NCBI GenBank assembly: GCA_965116395.1
Contig: OZ220684.1
Span: forward strand, 3,906,001-3,970,000
Direction of reading: 5' to 3'
DNA: 64,000 nt
Source of the DNA: Bin5 sp965116395
Lineage (GTDB): Bacteria > Chloroflexota > Anaerolineae > Caldilineales > Caldilineaceae
The translations under genes were made by a program, and so were the position numbers. A model generated the notes under the pieces. The model saw only the letters and a list, made by a program, of their open reading frames with translations. It made no database searches and was not told where the DNA came from. This document shows, one piece after another, positions 42,131 to 51,405 of the stretch; positions within the stretch are counted from its first letter, which is position 1, and the number at the start of each line of letters is the position of its first letter.

Positions 42131-43405
42131 ATGAATACAATTCATATGAGATCACCTGAAGCCCCAACCGCCTTTGGCCCGTCTGAGCCTCAAGAAAACC
42201 CTGTCGAATCTACGGGTTTGCGGCGTTCCTTGGAGAGCCGTCTGAGTAGCCGTGTGCAGCGCGTGCCCCCGTCTCCCATTCGACGCTACTTCGATCTGAC
42301 TACCACGATGGACGACGTGATTAGCTTGGGCATTGGCGAGCCGGACTATGTAACGCCGCCATCCGTCCTCAATGCCGGTACAGACAGCCTCTTGCAGGGC
42401 AATACTTCCTACACGTCCAATGCTGGAATGTTGGAACTGCGTGAAGCCGTGGCCAATATGCTGTCGGAACGCTATGGCGCGCCGGCCTATGATGCTGCAA
42501 CCGAAGCGCTCATCACAGTCGGCGTAAGCGAAGCAATGTACCTGGCGATGCAGGCGTTGCTCGACCCGGGAGACGAAGTGCTCGTTCCGCAACCCTGCTT
42601 TGTGTCCTATACTGCCGACGTGATTCTTGCCGGCGGAACGGTTGTCGACATCCCAACCTACGCTGCCAACAATTTTGTTCTGACCCCTGCGCAGATCGAA
42701 GATGCAATTACGCCCAGGACGAAAGTACTGCTAATCGGCTATCCTTGCAATCCGACTGGCGCCGTGATGAATCGTGAAGAGCTGTCAGCAATTGCCCAGG
42801 TCGCTCAAAAGCACGATCTGATCGTCATCTCCGACGAAATCTACGATCGCCTGGTCTATGATGGCCATGAGCACGTAATGTTCGCCGCCCTTCCCGGTAT
42901 GGCGGAGCGTACGATTCATTTGGGCGGAATGAGCAAGGATTACGCCATGACAGGTTGGCGTATTGGCTACGCCACAGGTCCTGCCGAACTGCTCGGCGCG
43001 ATGCGTCGAATCCACCAATACCTGATCATGTCGGCGCCCTCAGGTGGCCAGGCCGCGGCGCTGCGTGCCCTGACCGACCCCTCCGCAGAAGAGGCCGTGC
43101 AGGAAATGGTAGCTAGTTACGGCGAACGCCGCCGATTTCTCGTCGACGGCCTCAATGAGATCGGGCTGGACTGCTTCGAACCTAAGGGCGCCTTCTACGC
43201 CTTCCCAAGCGTCCGCCGCACAGGCATGGACGAGTATGAGTTTGCAGACAGACTGCTTCGCGAAGAACGCGTGGCTGTGATTCCAGGCAGCGGCTTCGGC
43301 GCCGGCGGAGAGGGACATGTGCGCTGCGCATATCCGGTCGAAATGTCGAAGCTGGAGCTCGCTCTGGAGCGGATGTACCGTTTCGTGCGGCGTCACGGCG
43401 TATAG
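42131..43405 (+). CDS. PLP-dependent aminotransferase, class I/II
   Basis: The protein has 424 residues from ATG 42131; an ATG at 42146 is an alternative and the frame is open upstream to 42020. The PLP Lys lies in GGMSKDYAMTGWRIGYATG. Other landmarks are ISLGIGEPDYVTPPSVL, YPCNPTGAVM and VISDEIYDRLVYDG. The C-terminus has GAFYAFPSVRRTG and VAVIPGSGFG. These fit aspartate/aromatic/alanine-type aminotransferases (AAT superfamily fold type I). It transfers an amino group between an amino acid and a 2-oxo acid. It follows gatA by 250 bases, in which a GAA-loop hairpin (41953-41965) is the only structure. Confidence 0.92.
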   Translation: MNTIHMRSPEAPTAFGPSEPQENPVESTGLRRSLESRLSSRVQRVPPSPIRRYFDLTTTMDDVISLGIGEPDYVTPPSVLNAGTDSLLQGNTSYTSNAGMLELREAVANMLSERYGAPAYDAATEALITVGVSEAMYLAMQALLDPGDEVLVPQPCFVSYTADVILAGGTVVDIPTYAANNFVLTPAQIEDAITPRTKVLLIGYPCNPTGAVMNREELSAIAQVAQKHDLIVISDEIYDRLVYDGHEHVMFAALPGMAERTIHLGGMSKDYAMTGWRIGYATGPAELLGAMRRIHQYLIMSAPSGGQAAALRALTDPSAEEAVQEMVASYGERRRFLVDGLNEIGLDCFEPKGAFYAFPSVRRTGMDEYEFADRLLREERVAVIPGSGFGAGGEGHVRCAYPVEMSKLELALERMYRFVRRHGV

Positions 43406-43485
43406 CACTGACGGAAGAACGATATCAGTACACCGACCACAATTCTTAACGCATTCCGTGCCGTCGGGAAAGAGGTCAAAACCTG

Positions 43486-44949
43486 CTAGCTGCTGGCAGG
43501 GGTCGGCGTGGGCGTCGAGGTCGGACTCGGCGTCGGCGTTGGACTTGAAGCGGGATCTGAAGTGGGAGAGGGCGTGGCGGTCGGTGTGTCGGTAGGCTCG
43601 GGAGCACTCACACTCGGCATGAATAGGTGCGAAGGCAGTGAAGACATCGTGAGTAACATCGCAGCCGAAGCGTCGATTCGTCCATGTCCAAATTTGTCAT
43701 CCTGACCCGCGTCACCCAAGTCGACCGCGCTCTGCTTGATTATCTCCTCCACCTGTGCAGATGACAGACTAGGAGCGGCCGACAGCACCAGCGCGGCCAG
43801 TCCTGCTCCGTGGGGTGTTGCCAGGCTGGTTCCATATACGGCCCTGTACTCGTCATGTGATGGGGGGAAGGGGCTATAAATGCTGACCCCCGGCGCCGCG
43901 ATGTCTACAAAACTGCCCGCGCTGGAAAACCAGGCATGGTCGTCTTCCCGGTCCGAGGCTGCGACAGCGATGACCCCGTCATGGGCGGCAGGGTAGGTGA
44001 CCGGATTCCCGTCCTCAAACAGATTGCCAGCCGCTGCAAAGATGAGAACTCCTTCGTTAGCCGCGTAATTGACAGCGCTCTGCATACCCAATGAAGGCCC
44101 AAAGCTGATTATGCTGATATTGACGATGTCGGCGCCCATTTCGGCTACCCAATAGAGGGCACATGTAAGATTGCTGCTAACCCCCTGGCCCCGGCTGTCC
44201 AATACTTTCACAGGCAGGATGTTGGCCGCCCAGGCAACGCCGGCAATACCCGTATCGTTGTTGGTAGCAGCCGCAGCGACACCGGCCACCTGCGTTCCAT
44301 GACCGTAGTCATCGTCTACAGCAGTGTCATCACCGACGAAATTGTATCCGTCCAAGATTCGGGAGGCGAACTCCGGGTGGTCTAAATCGATGCCGGAATC
44401 AATCACCGCGATGGTCACGTTTTTTCCCGTTGAAACCTTCCAGGCGCCTGTGGCCTCGATTTTGGTAAGCGCCCACTGCTGGTCGAACAGAGGGTCGTTA
44501 GGCGCGTCCGTCTCGGCCATTGAAGTTACTGGAATCGACCGGAATCCAGGTATGGCGTCCCGGCTATAGAGGCGCTGGTCCTCTGTCACTGCAGCCATCC
44601 CATCAGTTGCCGCAAAAATCAGAAAGTCGGGCTCGGCGTACTCGACCGCAGGATCCAGCATAAACGTTTCTGCTGCCTCCAATTCGGTCCCGGGTCTGAC
44701 AGTATGAACATGGACCGAGCCGCAAGTTATCAAGGCCGGCTTCAGATCGAACTCTTCTGCCTTGTCGGTCATCGAAACCGCCGATGCACCCGGACGAAAC
44801 TTGATTAGAATGCGTCCGGTTACGTATGGATCTCTCCGTCCAATCAAGTGGGGAGACTGCGGGACCTCTGAACAGGAAACAAACAGAAACTGGAGGAGAA
44901 TGAGGAAGAGGCAGATGAGAACTGAATTTGTGCGGAAAGTGGTAGCCAT
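43486..44949 (-). CDS. S8 family subtilisin-like serine protease, lipoprotein
   Basis: The protein has 487 residues from ATG 44949; the frame is open to 45405 but the signal peptide starts here. A lipobox in ILLQFLFVSC marks it as a membrane-anchored lipoprotein. After an inhibitor-I9-like pro-region (RILIKFRPGASAVSM to PDFLIFAA) the catalytic triad is complete: Asp in VIDSGIDLDHP, His in GHGTQVAGVAAA and Ser in GTSLATPHGAGLAAL. A Thr/Pro-rich tail of about 50 residues ends the protein and is encoded by a simple, repeat-like DNA stretch. It degrades protein outside the cell. It is divergent from the D-aminoacylase gene. Confidence 0.93.
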   Translation of the reverse strand: MATTFRTNSVLICLFLILLQFLFVSCSEVPQSPHLIGRRDPYVTGRILIKFRPGASAVSMTDKAEEFDLKPALITCGSVHVHTVRPGTELEAAETFMLDPAVEYAEPDFLIFAATDGMAAVTEDQRLYSRDAIPGFRSIPVTSMAETDAPNDPLFDQQWALTKIEATGAWKVSTGKNVTIAVIDSGIDLDHPEFASRILDGYNFVGDDTAVDDDYGHGTQVAGVAAAATNNDTGIAGVAWAANILPVKVLDSRGQGVSSNLTCALYWVAEMGADIVNISIISFGPSLGMQSAVNYAANEGVLIFAAAGNLFEDGNPVTYPAAHDGVIAVAASDREDDHAWFSSAGSFVDIAAPGVSIYSPFPPSHDEYRAVYGTSLATPHGAGLAALVLSAAPSLSSAQVEEIIKQSAVDLGDAGQDDKFGHGRIDASAAMLLTMSSLPSHLFMPSVSAPEPTDTPTATPSPTSDPASSPTPTPSPTSTPTPTPASS

Positions 44950-45067
44950 GGAATCGCCGAATTGACGCGCCAATAAAATAACAACCAGACTGTTAGACGA
45001 TGCGAGCGCTAAGCTCGTGCCTCGGACAAGCTCTGAACGCTCCAGCGATGTTCCACAGGCCAGACCG

Positions 45068-45076
45068 ATTATATCA
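45068..45076 (-). promoter_or_regulatory. Extended -10 promoter for the protease gene
   Basis: On the minus strand TGATATAAT (45076 to 45068) is a perfect extended -10, about 120 bases upstream of the ATG at 44949. The 10-base palindrome ATCATATGAT (45073-45082) overlaps its upstream edge and could be an operator. Confidence 0.6.
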
Positions 45077-45211
45077 TATGATGAAATTGAATCTCCAACA
45101 CCTTTTGAGCAGGGGCACTTTCCCTGTCTGACGCCAGCCTTTTGCTCTGGCTTCAAAGTAGCACTGTGACAGTGGCAGTCAAGCCCGCGCAGCCGATTTT
45201 CGCAAGCTCTT

Positions 45212-45253
45212 AGCGTCGCCAAAGAAATGCATTCACTATCTGTAGGCGACGCT
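45212..45253. other. Inverted repeat between divergent genes
   Basis: AGCGTCGCC (45212-45220) and GGCGACGCT (45245-45253) are perfect complements, 24 bases apart. They lie in the 471-base gap 44950-45420 between the protease and D-aminoacylase genes, upstream of the + strand promoter at 45314. Too far apart for a simple hairpin; it might be a two-site operator. Confidence 0.5.
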
Positions 45254-45313
45254 GGCATGGCTATGGCTCTTGTCGGTGACGCTCCTCTCCCAACGGAAGC
45301 ACGCCGCGCATCT

Positions 45314-45342
45314 TTGACGGGTTCACAAGAGTCGAGTACTAT
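45314..45342 (+). promoter_or_regulatory. Promoter for the D-aminoacylase-like gene
   Basis: TTGACG (45314-45319), 17 bases, then TACTAT (45337-45342). The predicted start near 45350 gives a leader of about 70 bases before ATG 45421. Confidence 0.5.
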
Positions 45343-45420
45343 TTTTATTGGGCCTCCGGCTTCTTCTCGTTGCAGCAGAAATACAGAAAATGCCAACTTC
45401 CACATCTAGCGACACCTGAT

Positions 45421-47058
45421 ATGACTAACAACACCGTTCTGATTCGCAATGCCCGCATTGTCGACGGCACAGGCTCGCCTTGGCGCTACGGCGATGTCAC
45501 CCTGACAGGGGACCGTATCTCGGCAATTGCTCCACCCGGCGCCATTCCAACCGAAAACTGCGCCGAAATCGTGGACGCTGGCGGCCATGTAGTCTGCCCC
45601 GGATTCATCGACATTCTCAGTCACTCGATCCTGTCGCTGATGGTGGACGGGCGCAGCGTTTCCAAAATCTCCCAGGGCGTAACGACGGAGGTTATGGGTG
45701 AGGGATGGACTCCTGCTCCTTTTGGCGGCAGGATCAACGACGACCTGCCCACGCATCAGTTTACGCAGCTGCTGGATCCCGCCTGGGCCGAGCGCATGAC
45801 CAGCTGGAAGCGCTTCCGAGACTGGCTGGAGGCAATGACCGCACAGGGCGTATCACCAAATATTGGATCCTTCCTCGGCGGCGGAACTGTGCGACAGTAT
45901 GCCATGGGCATGGATATGCGCGCGCCCACTGCCGACGAAATGGCGGCAATGAAGCGGGTCATCGCCGAGGCCATGGAGGACGGCGCGTTTGGCGTATCCT
46001 TCGCACTCATCTACCCGCCCTCAAGCTACGCCAATACCGACGAGGTAGTGGAGCTCGCCCAATCCTTCCGTCCCTTCAATGGCATTTATATCACCCATCT
46101 GCGTTCGGAAGCGGACGCCTTTCTGGAAGGGCTGGAGGAGGCACTCTTGATCGGACGTGAGGCCGACGTCCCCGTCGAGATCTACCATCTGAAAGCGGCC
46201 GGAAGCCGCAACTGGCACAAACTCGCATCTGCAATGGAGCGCATTACCGAGGCTCGGTCCCAGGGAATCGATGTCACCGCCGACATGTACACCTACCCCG
46301 CCGCTGGCACCGGCCTGACGTCCGTGCTGCCGCCTTGGGCTGCCGCCGGGGACAAACTCTATGAGAATGTACGAGACGCGTCCATGCGGGCCAAAATCAA
46401 GGAGGCGGCTCTGCATCCAAGCGGCGACTGGGAGGCCATGGCCGATCTGGTTGGTCCACACGGTGTTATGCCGGTGGGCTTCCTGAAACCGGAAAACCAG
46501 CAGTATGTGGGAAAGCGACTTTCCGAGATTGCAGCCGATATGGGCGTAGACTGGCCGGACGCGGCGATGGACCTTCTCGCTTCCGAGGGCCAGCGCATCA
46601 GCACCTTCTATTTCGTGATGAGCGAAGAGAATCTGCGGAGGCAGTTGCAACAGCCTTGGATTACCATCTCCACCGATGCCGGTGGCATGGACCCGGACTG
46701 GGCCGCTCCAACCGGCCCCTATCATCCTCGCGCCTACGGCACCTACAGCCGCGTGTTGGGCAAATATGTGCGCGAAGAGAAGATCATTCCGTTGGAAGAC
46801 GCGGTGAGAAAAATGTCCTCGGCGCTGTGCGACAGGCTCGGTCTGCGAGACCGGGGCCAGCTGCGCGAGGGCTTCTTGGCAGACGTGGTCATTTTCGACC
46901 CTGAGACTGTAGGGGACTGGGCCACCTTTGCCGACCCCCACCAGCTTTCCGTTGGTGTGCGCGACGTCTGGGTCAACGGCGAACGGGTCTGGAAGGACGG
47001 CGCACATACAGGCGCGACGCCCGGCCGGTTCGTCACAGGTACAGGACGGCGCGTATAA
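45421..47058 (+). CDS. D-aminoacylase/N-acyl-D-amino-acid deacylase-like amidohydrolase
   Basis: The protein has 545 residues from ATG 45421. N-terminal VLIRNARIVDGTGSPWRYGD and VVCPGFIDILSHSILSLMVD mark the family. In most members this place reads P-G-F-I-D-x-H-x-H; here the first His is Leu (ILSHS). Later residues fit: ITHLRSEA, EIYHLKAAG, ISTDAGGMD and the C-terminal DVVIFDPETVGD. Losing one metal His suggests a one-metal site, as used by D-aminoacylase, or a subgroup with different activity. It would deacylate N-acyl-D-amino acids or a related peptide/hydantoin-like compound. Cytoplasmic, no signal peptide. Confidence 0.85.
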   Translation: MTNNTVLIRNARIVDGTGSPWRYGDVTLTGDRISAIAPPGAIPTENCAEIVDAGGHVVCPGFIDILSHSILSLMVDGRSVSKISQGVTTEVMGEGWTPAPFGGRINDDLPTHQFTQLLDPAWAERMTSWKRFRDWLEAMTAQGVSPNIGSFLGGGTVRQYAMGMDMRAPTADEMAAMKRVIAEAMEDGAFGVSFALIYPPSSYANTDEVVELAQSFRPFNGIYITHLRSEADAFLEGLEEALLIGREADVPVEIYHLKAAGSRNWHKLASAMERITEARSQGIDVTADMYTYPAAGTGLTSVLPPWAAAGDKLYENVRDASMRAKIKEAALHPSGDWEAMADLVGPHGVMPVGFLKPENQQYVGKRLSEIAADMGVDWPDAAMDLLASEGQRISTFYFVMSEENLRRQLQQPWITISTDAGGMDPDWAAPTGPYHPRAYGTYSRVLGKYVREEKIIPLEDAVRKMSSALCDRLGLRDRGQLREGFLADVVIFDPETVGDWATFADPHQLSVGVRDVWVNGERVWKDGAHTGATPGRFVTGTGRRV

Positions 47059-47121
47059 CTTCGCCCGGCGGCCCCCTTGTCAACAGGGATCGGTTGTCGT
47101 TGGATTCTGAGCCAATGCCTA

Positions 47122-48111
47122 ATGTATATTTCAGACACAATCGAGAGGTATCTGGAAGCCGCTGATACTGGCACAGCCAATACACGCCGAACCTACCGCA
47201 CGGCGATGAATCTCTTTCAGAAGTATCTGGCGGAGAAGGAGGTCCCGCCGGATGCCAGCGAACCGGAGGACCTGGACGTAGACCGGCTGCTGGCCTTCGC
47301 CACCTGGCTTCTGGAGGAGGCTAATATAGGCCAGCGAACTCTCTATACCTATCTGGCTGCCTTGGTTGCCTGGGTGACATATCTGCAAGTGAGGGGCTGG
47401 CTTCCTTTCAACGCCCAGGAACTTGCTCGATTGCGAGACGGGATCAAGCGGATACGCAGAAATCAGCGTCCTCCCGAACTCTTACCTTACCCCCCGCGCC
47501 CCGAAGAATTGGAGTTGCTGGTCACTGCCGCGCACGAGACCGTGCTGCGGCGTCCTGGTGACCTGCGCGAACAACTTGCCAAACTGCGGGATATCGCAAT
47601 CGTGGAGGCGCTGCGTTGTTCAGGTCTGCGGGTGGGTGAACTGGTTACCATCACGCGGAAGCAGTTGGAAGATCAGGATAGGGCGGTATGGGTCGTCGGC
47701 AAACGCAACAAAATCCGCCGCGTCTACTTCGATGATCGGGCCTGGGACGCGATCCACCGCTATCTGCGAGCAAGACAGCCGCTCGACGGGGCCACGCGTC
47801 GCCCTCTGTCCGAACTACCGGTCTTCTCCCGCCACGACAGAAGAGCCGGTTCCAAGGTGTTGCCCTTAACAACGCAGACGATTCAAAACACGATTCGAAG
47901 GCTGGCCGAGCGGGCCGGGCTTGGCGCAAAGGGCATCACGCCCCACGCCTTACGACACTACTTCGCCACCCGCATCTACCAGACCACGCACGACCTGGCC
48001 GTCACCCAGACTGCGTTGGGACACGCAAGTCCCAACACGACCCGAATTTACGCCAAGCTGGAAGACAACGCGGTACGAAACGCGCATCGGGACGCATTTG
48101 AGTCGAAGTAA
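47122..48111 (+). CDS. Tyrosine recombinase (XerC/XerD-like integrase)
   Basis: The protein has 329 residues from ATG 47122. The N-terminal SAM-like core-binding domain (residues 1-100) precedes the catalytic domain, which has all six key residues: Arg in LRCSGLRVGELV, Lys in GKRNKIRRVYF, His/Arg in THALRHYFATRI-like sequence (PHALRHYFATRI), His in LGHASPNTTR and Tyr in TRIYAKL. It catalyses site-specific recombination. No integrase partner, att-like repeat or phage gene lies nearby, so a chromosome-dimer or resolvase role is as likely as transposition. It begins 63 bases after the amidohydrolase stop and converges with a glycosyltransferase gene. Confidence 0.9.
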   Translation: MYISDTIERYLEAADTGTANTRRTYRTAMNLFQKYLAEKEVPPDASEPEDLDVDRLLAFATWLLEEANIGQRTLYTYLAALVAWVTYLQVRGWLPFNAQELARLRDGIKRIRRNQRPPELLPYPPRPEELELLVTAAHETVLRRPGDLREQLAKLRDIAIVEALRCSGLRVGELVTITRKQLEDQDRAVWVVGKRNKIRRVYFDDRAWDAIHRYLRARQPLDGATRRPLSELPVFSRHDRRAGSKVLPLTTQTIQNTIRRLAERAGLGAKGITPHALRHYFATRIYQTTHDLAVTQTALGHASPNTTRIYAKLEDNAVRNAHRDAFESK

Positions 48112-48148
48112 GCCTCGGAACGCGGCTCGCGGCAGACGCCCAATGGCT

Positions 48149-48919
48149 CTACTCGCCCGGTCTGTCAGGATGTTGGCGCGCCATGAGCAGCCAATAGGGA
48201 ACGAATCCGTAGTACCAGGCGAGTAACAAGGCGATGCGCAGGCCGTGGATGCCATCGCGCCAACCCTGCAATTGGACCAGACGGCGGCGAAACTCGCGTA
48301 GAGGCTGGAGGACAAGGTTGTGCGGCCGTGGTCGAATCCCCTGCTCAGCCAGGATCCCGGCCTCGTAGCGGGCGTAAATCCGCTGCTTGTGGTGAAACTG
48401 CTGCCAGTCTCCGTAATTGAAGTGCAGCAGGGGCTCGTTAATTCTGCCCTCCTCACCTTCCAGTATGACGATTTCGTGGACTTCGCGCCGCAAATCGTAG
48501 CGGGCGGCGAGCCGCCGCAGAAGGCGCAACTGATAGTCAGGTGAAAATCCTCCCGCCCGCATCTCATGGCCCACGATAAAGTTGCGGCGGGGAATCCAGA
48601 AGCCGTCGCGACTGGTGTCCTGACTTGCGCGCAAGACCTCCTGCGCCAGCGCGGGTGTAGCCCGTTCGTCGGCGTCAATGAAGAGGATCCACTCGCTGTC
48701 TATGCTGTCGAGAACAGCCTGCCGTTGGCGCCCGTAATCGTCAAATGGACGCGCGATCACGCGCGCGCCAGCCTCCTTCGCTATGCGGCAAGTATCATCT
48801 TGACTGCACGAATCCCACACGACAACCGCGTCGGTCCAGCCCCTTAGCGCTGCAACGCAGTCGCCAATATGGTCGGCTTCATTTTTTGTGAGGACAACTG
48901 CAGTCAGGCGCAATGGCAT
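48149..48919 (-). CDS. Glycosyltransferase family 2 protein (WaaE/KdtX-like)
   Basis: The protein has 256 residues from ATG 48919. LTAVVLTKNEADHIGDCVAA is the family-2 nucleotide-sugar-binding start and FIDADERATPALAQEV contains the D-x-D metal site. The short length, WILFIDADERA and a C-terminal hydrophobic segment (GLRIALLLAWYYGFVPYWLL) recall LPS core-type glycosyltransferases of the WaaE/KdtX group. It adds a sugar from a nucleotide donor to a cell-surface glycan on the inner face of the membrane. It is the last gene of a minus-strand group that starts at 52683. Confidence 0.88.
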   Translation of the reverse strand: MPLRLTAVVLTKNEADHIGDCVAALRGWTDAVVVWDSCSQDDTCRIAKEAGARVIARPFDDYGRQRQAVLDSIDSEWILFIDADERATPALAQEVLRASQDTSRDGFWIPRRNFIVGHEMRAGGFSPDYQLRLLRRLAARYDLRREVHEIVILEGEEGRINEPLLHFNYGDWQQFHHKQRIYARYEAGILAEQGIRPRPHNLVLQPLREFRRRLVQLQGWRDGIHGLRIALLLAWYYGFVPYWLLMARQHPDRPGE

Positions 48920-48991
48920 TGCAGCAATCACCGTTGACGAATGGCGAGTACGACTGAAAGTGCGCTCGGCTTGCATCCGAGCCAACTTCCG

Positions 48992-49996
48992 CTATCTCCT
49001 TAAGTCCAGGACCTTTGCATATGCGTCCAGCTGTTCCTTCAGCCGAACGCCGGACTGGTGGCCATGGGCAAAACGGCGTCTGGCGACTAACCCGTTCCAG
49101 GCTATGCCGAGGCGCACAAGCAGACGCAGGTAGATTCTGAAACGCCTTGAATAGAGTTGGGAATGCAGTCCAAAGAAGCGGAAGCGGCTGGCCCAAAGCC
49201 GCTCAAACGACTGCCAGCGGACCTGGCGGCTGCTGCGGCCTTCATAATGAATTATTTGCGCGGTTGGCACGGCATAAGTGGGCATTCCAGCCTCCTTCAT
49301 GCGCAGACACCAGTCCATTTCCTCGCAATACATGAAGTAGCCTTCATCCAGCAGTCCGGCCGCTCTGATGCCTTCGCCGCGTGCCATCAACGCAGCGCCA
49401 AGCACAAAGTCAACCGCAAACGGCATGACCCCAAGCCACTGGCTGCGAGGATAACGACCGTTGAAGCGACTCTGTAGCAATCGATCGAACAGACGACTGA
49501 AGCCGGGCAGCTCTGCCAAAGGGTAAAGATCGAGAGCGACCTGCGCCAGATCCGGAAAGGCGAAACCGGCATGCTGCAGGCTGCCGTCTTCGTAATGAAG
49601 ACGGGGACCGCATGCTCCTGCCGTTGGATTGTCCCGCATAAACGCGGCCATCTTCCCCAACGCGTCATCCACAACCTCTGTGTCCGGATTGAGGAGAAGC
49701 ACGAGTTCAGGGGCAGAGGCCGTGCGCTCCTCAATCGCCGAACCGAATCCCAACTCTCTTAGTGCCAGATTATTGGCACGCGTAAAGCCAAGGTTTTCGG
49801 TCGAGGCTATGAGATGTGCTTGCGGGAACGCTTCTGCTACCATCTGCGCGCTGCCGTCGTGACTGGCGTTGTCGACGACAGAGACATTCACGGCCAACCA
49901 GTCTTCACTCTGCCGGGCAGAGGCATAGACGCTTTGCAGGCAGCGGCGCAAAAGATCGCGCACGTTGTAGGAGACGACTATGACTTCTAAGCGCAT
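48992..49996 (-). CDS. Glycosyltransferase family 2 protein (rhamnosyltransferase-like)
   Basis: The protein has 334 residues. The N-terminus MRLEVIVVSYNVRDLLRRCL and NVSVVDNASHDGS, then LVLLLNPDTEVVDDAL (D-x-D-type metal site) and GYFMYCEEMDWCLRMKEAG, are typical for GT2 enzymes of the WbbL/rhamnosyltransferase group. The C-terminus is basic and amphipathic, so it probably sits on the membrane. It lies 72 bases upstream of the next glycosyltransferase and 56 bases after the lipoprotein, within the same operon. It should build a polysaccharide or glycolipid. Confidence 0.9.
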   Translation of the reverse strand: MRLEVIVVSYNVRDLLRRCLQSVYASARQSEDWLAVNVSVVDNASHDGSAQMVAEAFPQAHLIASTENLGFTRANNLALRELGFGSAIEERTASAPELVLLLNPDTEVVDDALGKMAAFMRDNPTAGACGPRLHYEDGSLQHAGFAFPDLAQVALDLYPLAELPGFSRLFDRLLQSRFNGRYPRSQWLGVMPFAVDFVLGAALMARGEGIRAAGLLDEGYFMYCEEMDWCLRMKEAGMPTYAVPTAQIIHYEGRSSRQVRWQSFERLWASRFRFFGLHSQLYSRRFRIYLRLLVRLGIAWNGLVARRRFAHGHQSGVRLKEQLDAYAKVLDLRR

Positions 49997-50052
49997 TAGT
50001 TCAAGAAATGAGTGAATCGCATTGATTGAAAAGCATTAGGACGCAACTGCTA

Positions 50053-51372
50053 TCATTCCGCGCCAACATTGACTGTGATGCGGTCGATCAAATCGTTGTG
50101 GTGTCCGTATGCCTCGTGAATCAACCCGCCCCACCAGAGTACATTGGTACCTGGTGGAGGTCCATCAAAACGAATGCAGCCGTCAACCAGGCCGGCCTCA
50201 CCTGGCATCAAGTACCACGCCGCCCCTTCCTCAAATTCAAGCCATTCCAGGTCCTCTTGTCGGCCTATCGCCCATCTGAAAGGGAAGTTAAGGCCGGCCG
50301 TGCTGAAGTTGATGCCGAATCGAAACACACCCGGCTGCTCGAACCAATATTTGTCGCGATTCTCTCGCAAGGCCGCTACATAATTGTAGTTCTGGTAGGA
50401 GAGGTCTTCGGCGAAAAGATACTCTTGACCTGGCCATGGGCCATTTGTGCGAATTGGAACTTCGCCTTCATTCTTCACGATAGCAGAGAAACATAGCTTC
50501 TGGCCCAGGGGCACGCTCACCACCCGATTTGTCTCCAGAGCCCATTCGATTTCTCCCTGCACAACGTCGGCGCGCGGCCTGCCCCCCATCTCTATTGTCA
50601 GAGCGCGGGTCACTCGCACACGATTGCCGGCAAGGTCGTTGGCCTCACCGACGACCAGGTACTCGCCGTCCGGAGGCGGCTCCGCATTCAGATCAACCCC
50701 GCCGAAATATTTGTAGGTGTGGTTGCCTGGTTCTTCAGGTTCAATTGTATTGGCGCCTTCGGCGATATGCACCTTGACTCCAGTTCTATCCGGGTCAAGA
50801 AGAAACACCTGAATGTTGTTTACCTCTTTCGACAGGTTGTAGGAAATGCTTACCCAGTCGTCCCGCATACCATCCAGATTGGGGCGAAAGACCGTCGGCA
50901 CGACGGCAAAACCTTCCAGGCGCGGTAATTCGGTGTCACCGTTCTCAAGGGTAATTGTGCCTTCAACAGTCTCGGTGTTGGCATTGTCGTCGGTGGCCTG
51001 CACAACCCAGTTATAGTGTCCGTCCGCCAACACCCTGCTGAGGATTTCGTTAGTGCCCCCTTCAACCTCCTCGACCTCCGGCTCGTCCATCACGCCGCCC
51101 CACTGCACTCTATAGCTGCCAGGAGAGCGGCGGCGGTCCTTGCGAAAGTAGAATCGATCGCCTTCGTCGTTCTCGAAAAAGATACTTACATAGGCAGAGC
51201 GGCTGAGATTGTAGCGGATCTCGGTCACATCGGTATCGCCGTCGGCATTGGGCGAAATCTGATCCGGCGCCACCGTTACGTCGCGTAGAAGCGGCCCGAG
51301 ATTAAAATTTAGCCGCCCGCAGCCGGATAAAAGCAGCGCCAAGAGTGTGATGTATAGTGCATTCTTGTTCAT
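50053..51372 (-). CDS. Lipoprotein with FlgD-like Ig domains
   Basis: The protein has 439 residues. A lipobox LLALLLSGC places the lipid on Cys18. Two copies of an FlgD/Ig-like repeat are seen: QISPNADGDTDVTEIRYNLS and VFRPNLDGMRDDWVSISYNL, each with DGxxD and a YNLS strand. Such repeats are common in secreted surface proteins. The C-terminal part (FRFGINFSTAGLNFPFRWAI, GLIHEAYGHHNDLIDRI) is not recognised. It starts 33 bases after the aminotransferase gene and lies in the glycan operon, so it may hold or deliver the surface polymer. Function otherwise unknown. Confidence 0.75.
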   Translation of the reverse strand: MNKNALYITLLALLLSGCGRLNFNLGPLLRDVTVAPDQISPNADGDTDVTEIRYNLSRSAYVSIFFENDEGDRFYFRKDRRRSPGSYRVQWGGVMDEPEVEEVEGGTNEILSRVLADGHYNWVVQATDDNANTETVEGTITLENGDTELPRLEGFAVVPTVFRPNLDGMRDDWVSISYNLSKEVNNIQVFLLDPDRTGVKVHIAEGANTIEPEEPGNHTYKYFGGVDLNAEPPPDGEYLVVGEANDLAGNRVRVTRALTIEMGGRPRADVVQGEIEWALETNRVVSVPLGQKLCFSAIVKNEGEVPIRTNGPWPGQEYLFAEDLSYQNYNYVAALRENRDKYWFEQPGVFRFGINFSTAGLNFPFRWAIGRQEDLEWLEFEEGAAWYLMPGEAGLVDGCIRFDGPPPGTNVLWWGGLIHEAYGHHNDLIDRITVNVGAE

Positions 51373-51405
51373 AGCATCAATAGAAAGGCTGCCAAAAAAG
51401 CCGGG

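Noticed and set aside
46021..47007. Minus-strand open frame of 328 codons
   Set aside because: It is opposite the D-aminoacylase-like gene, without start signal or motif.
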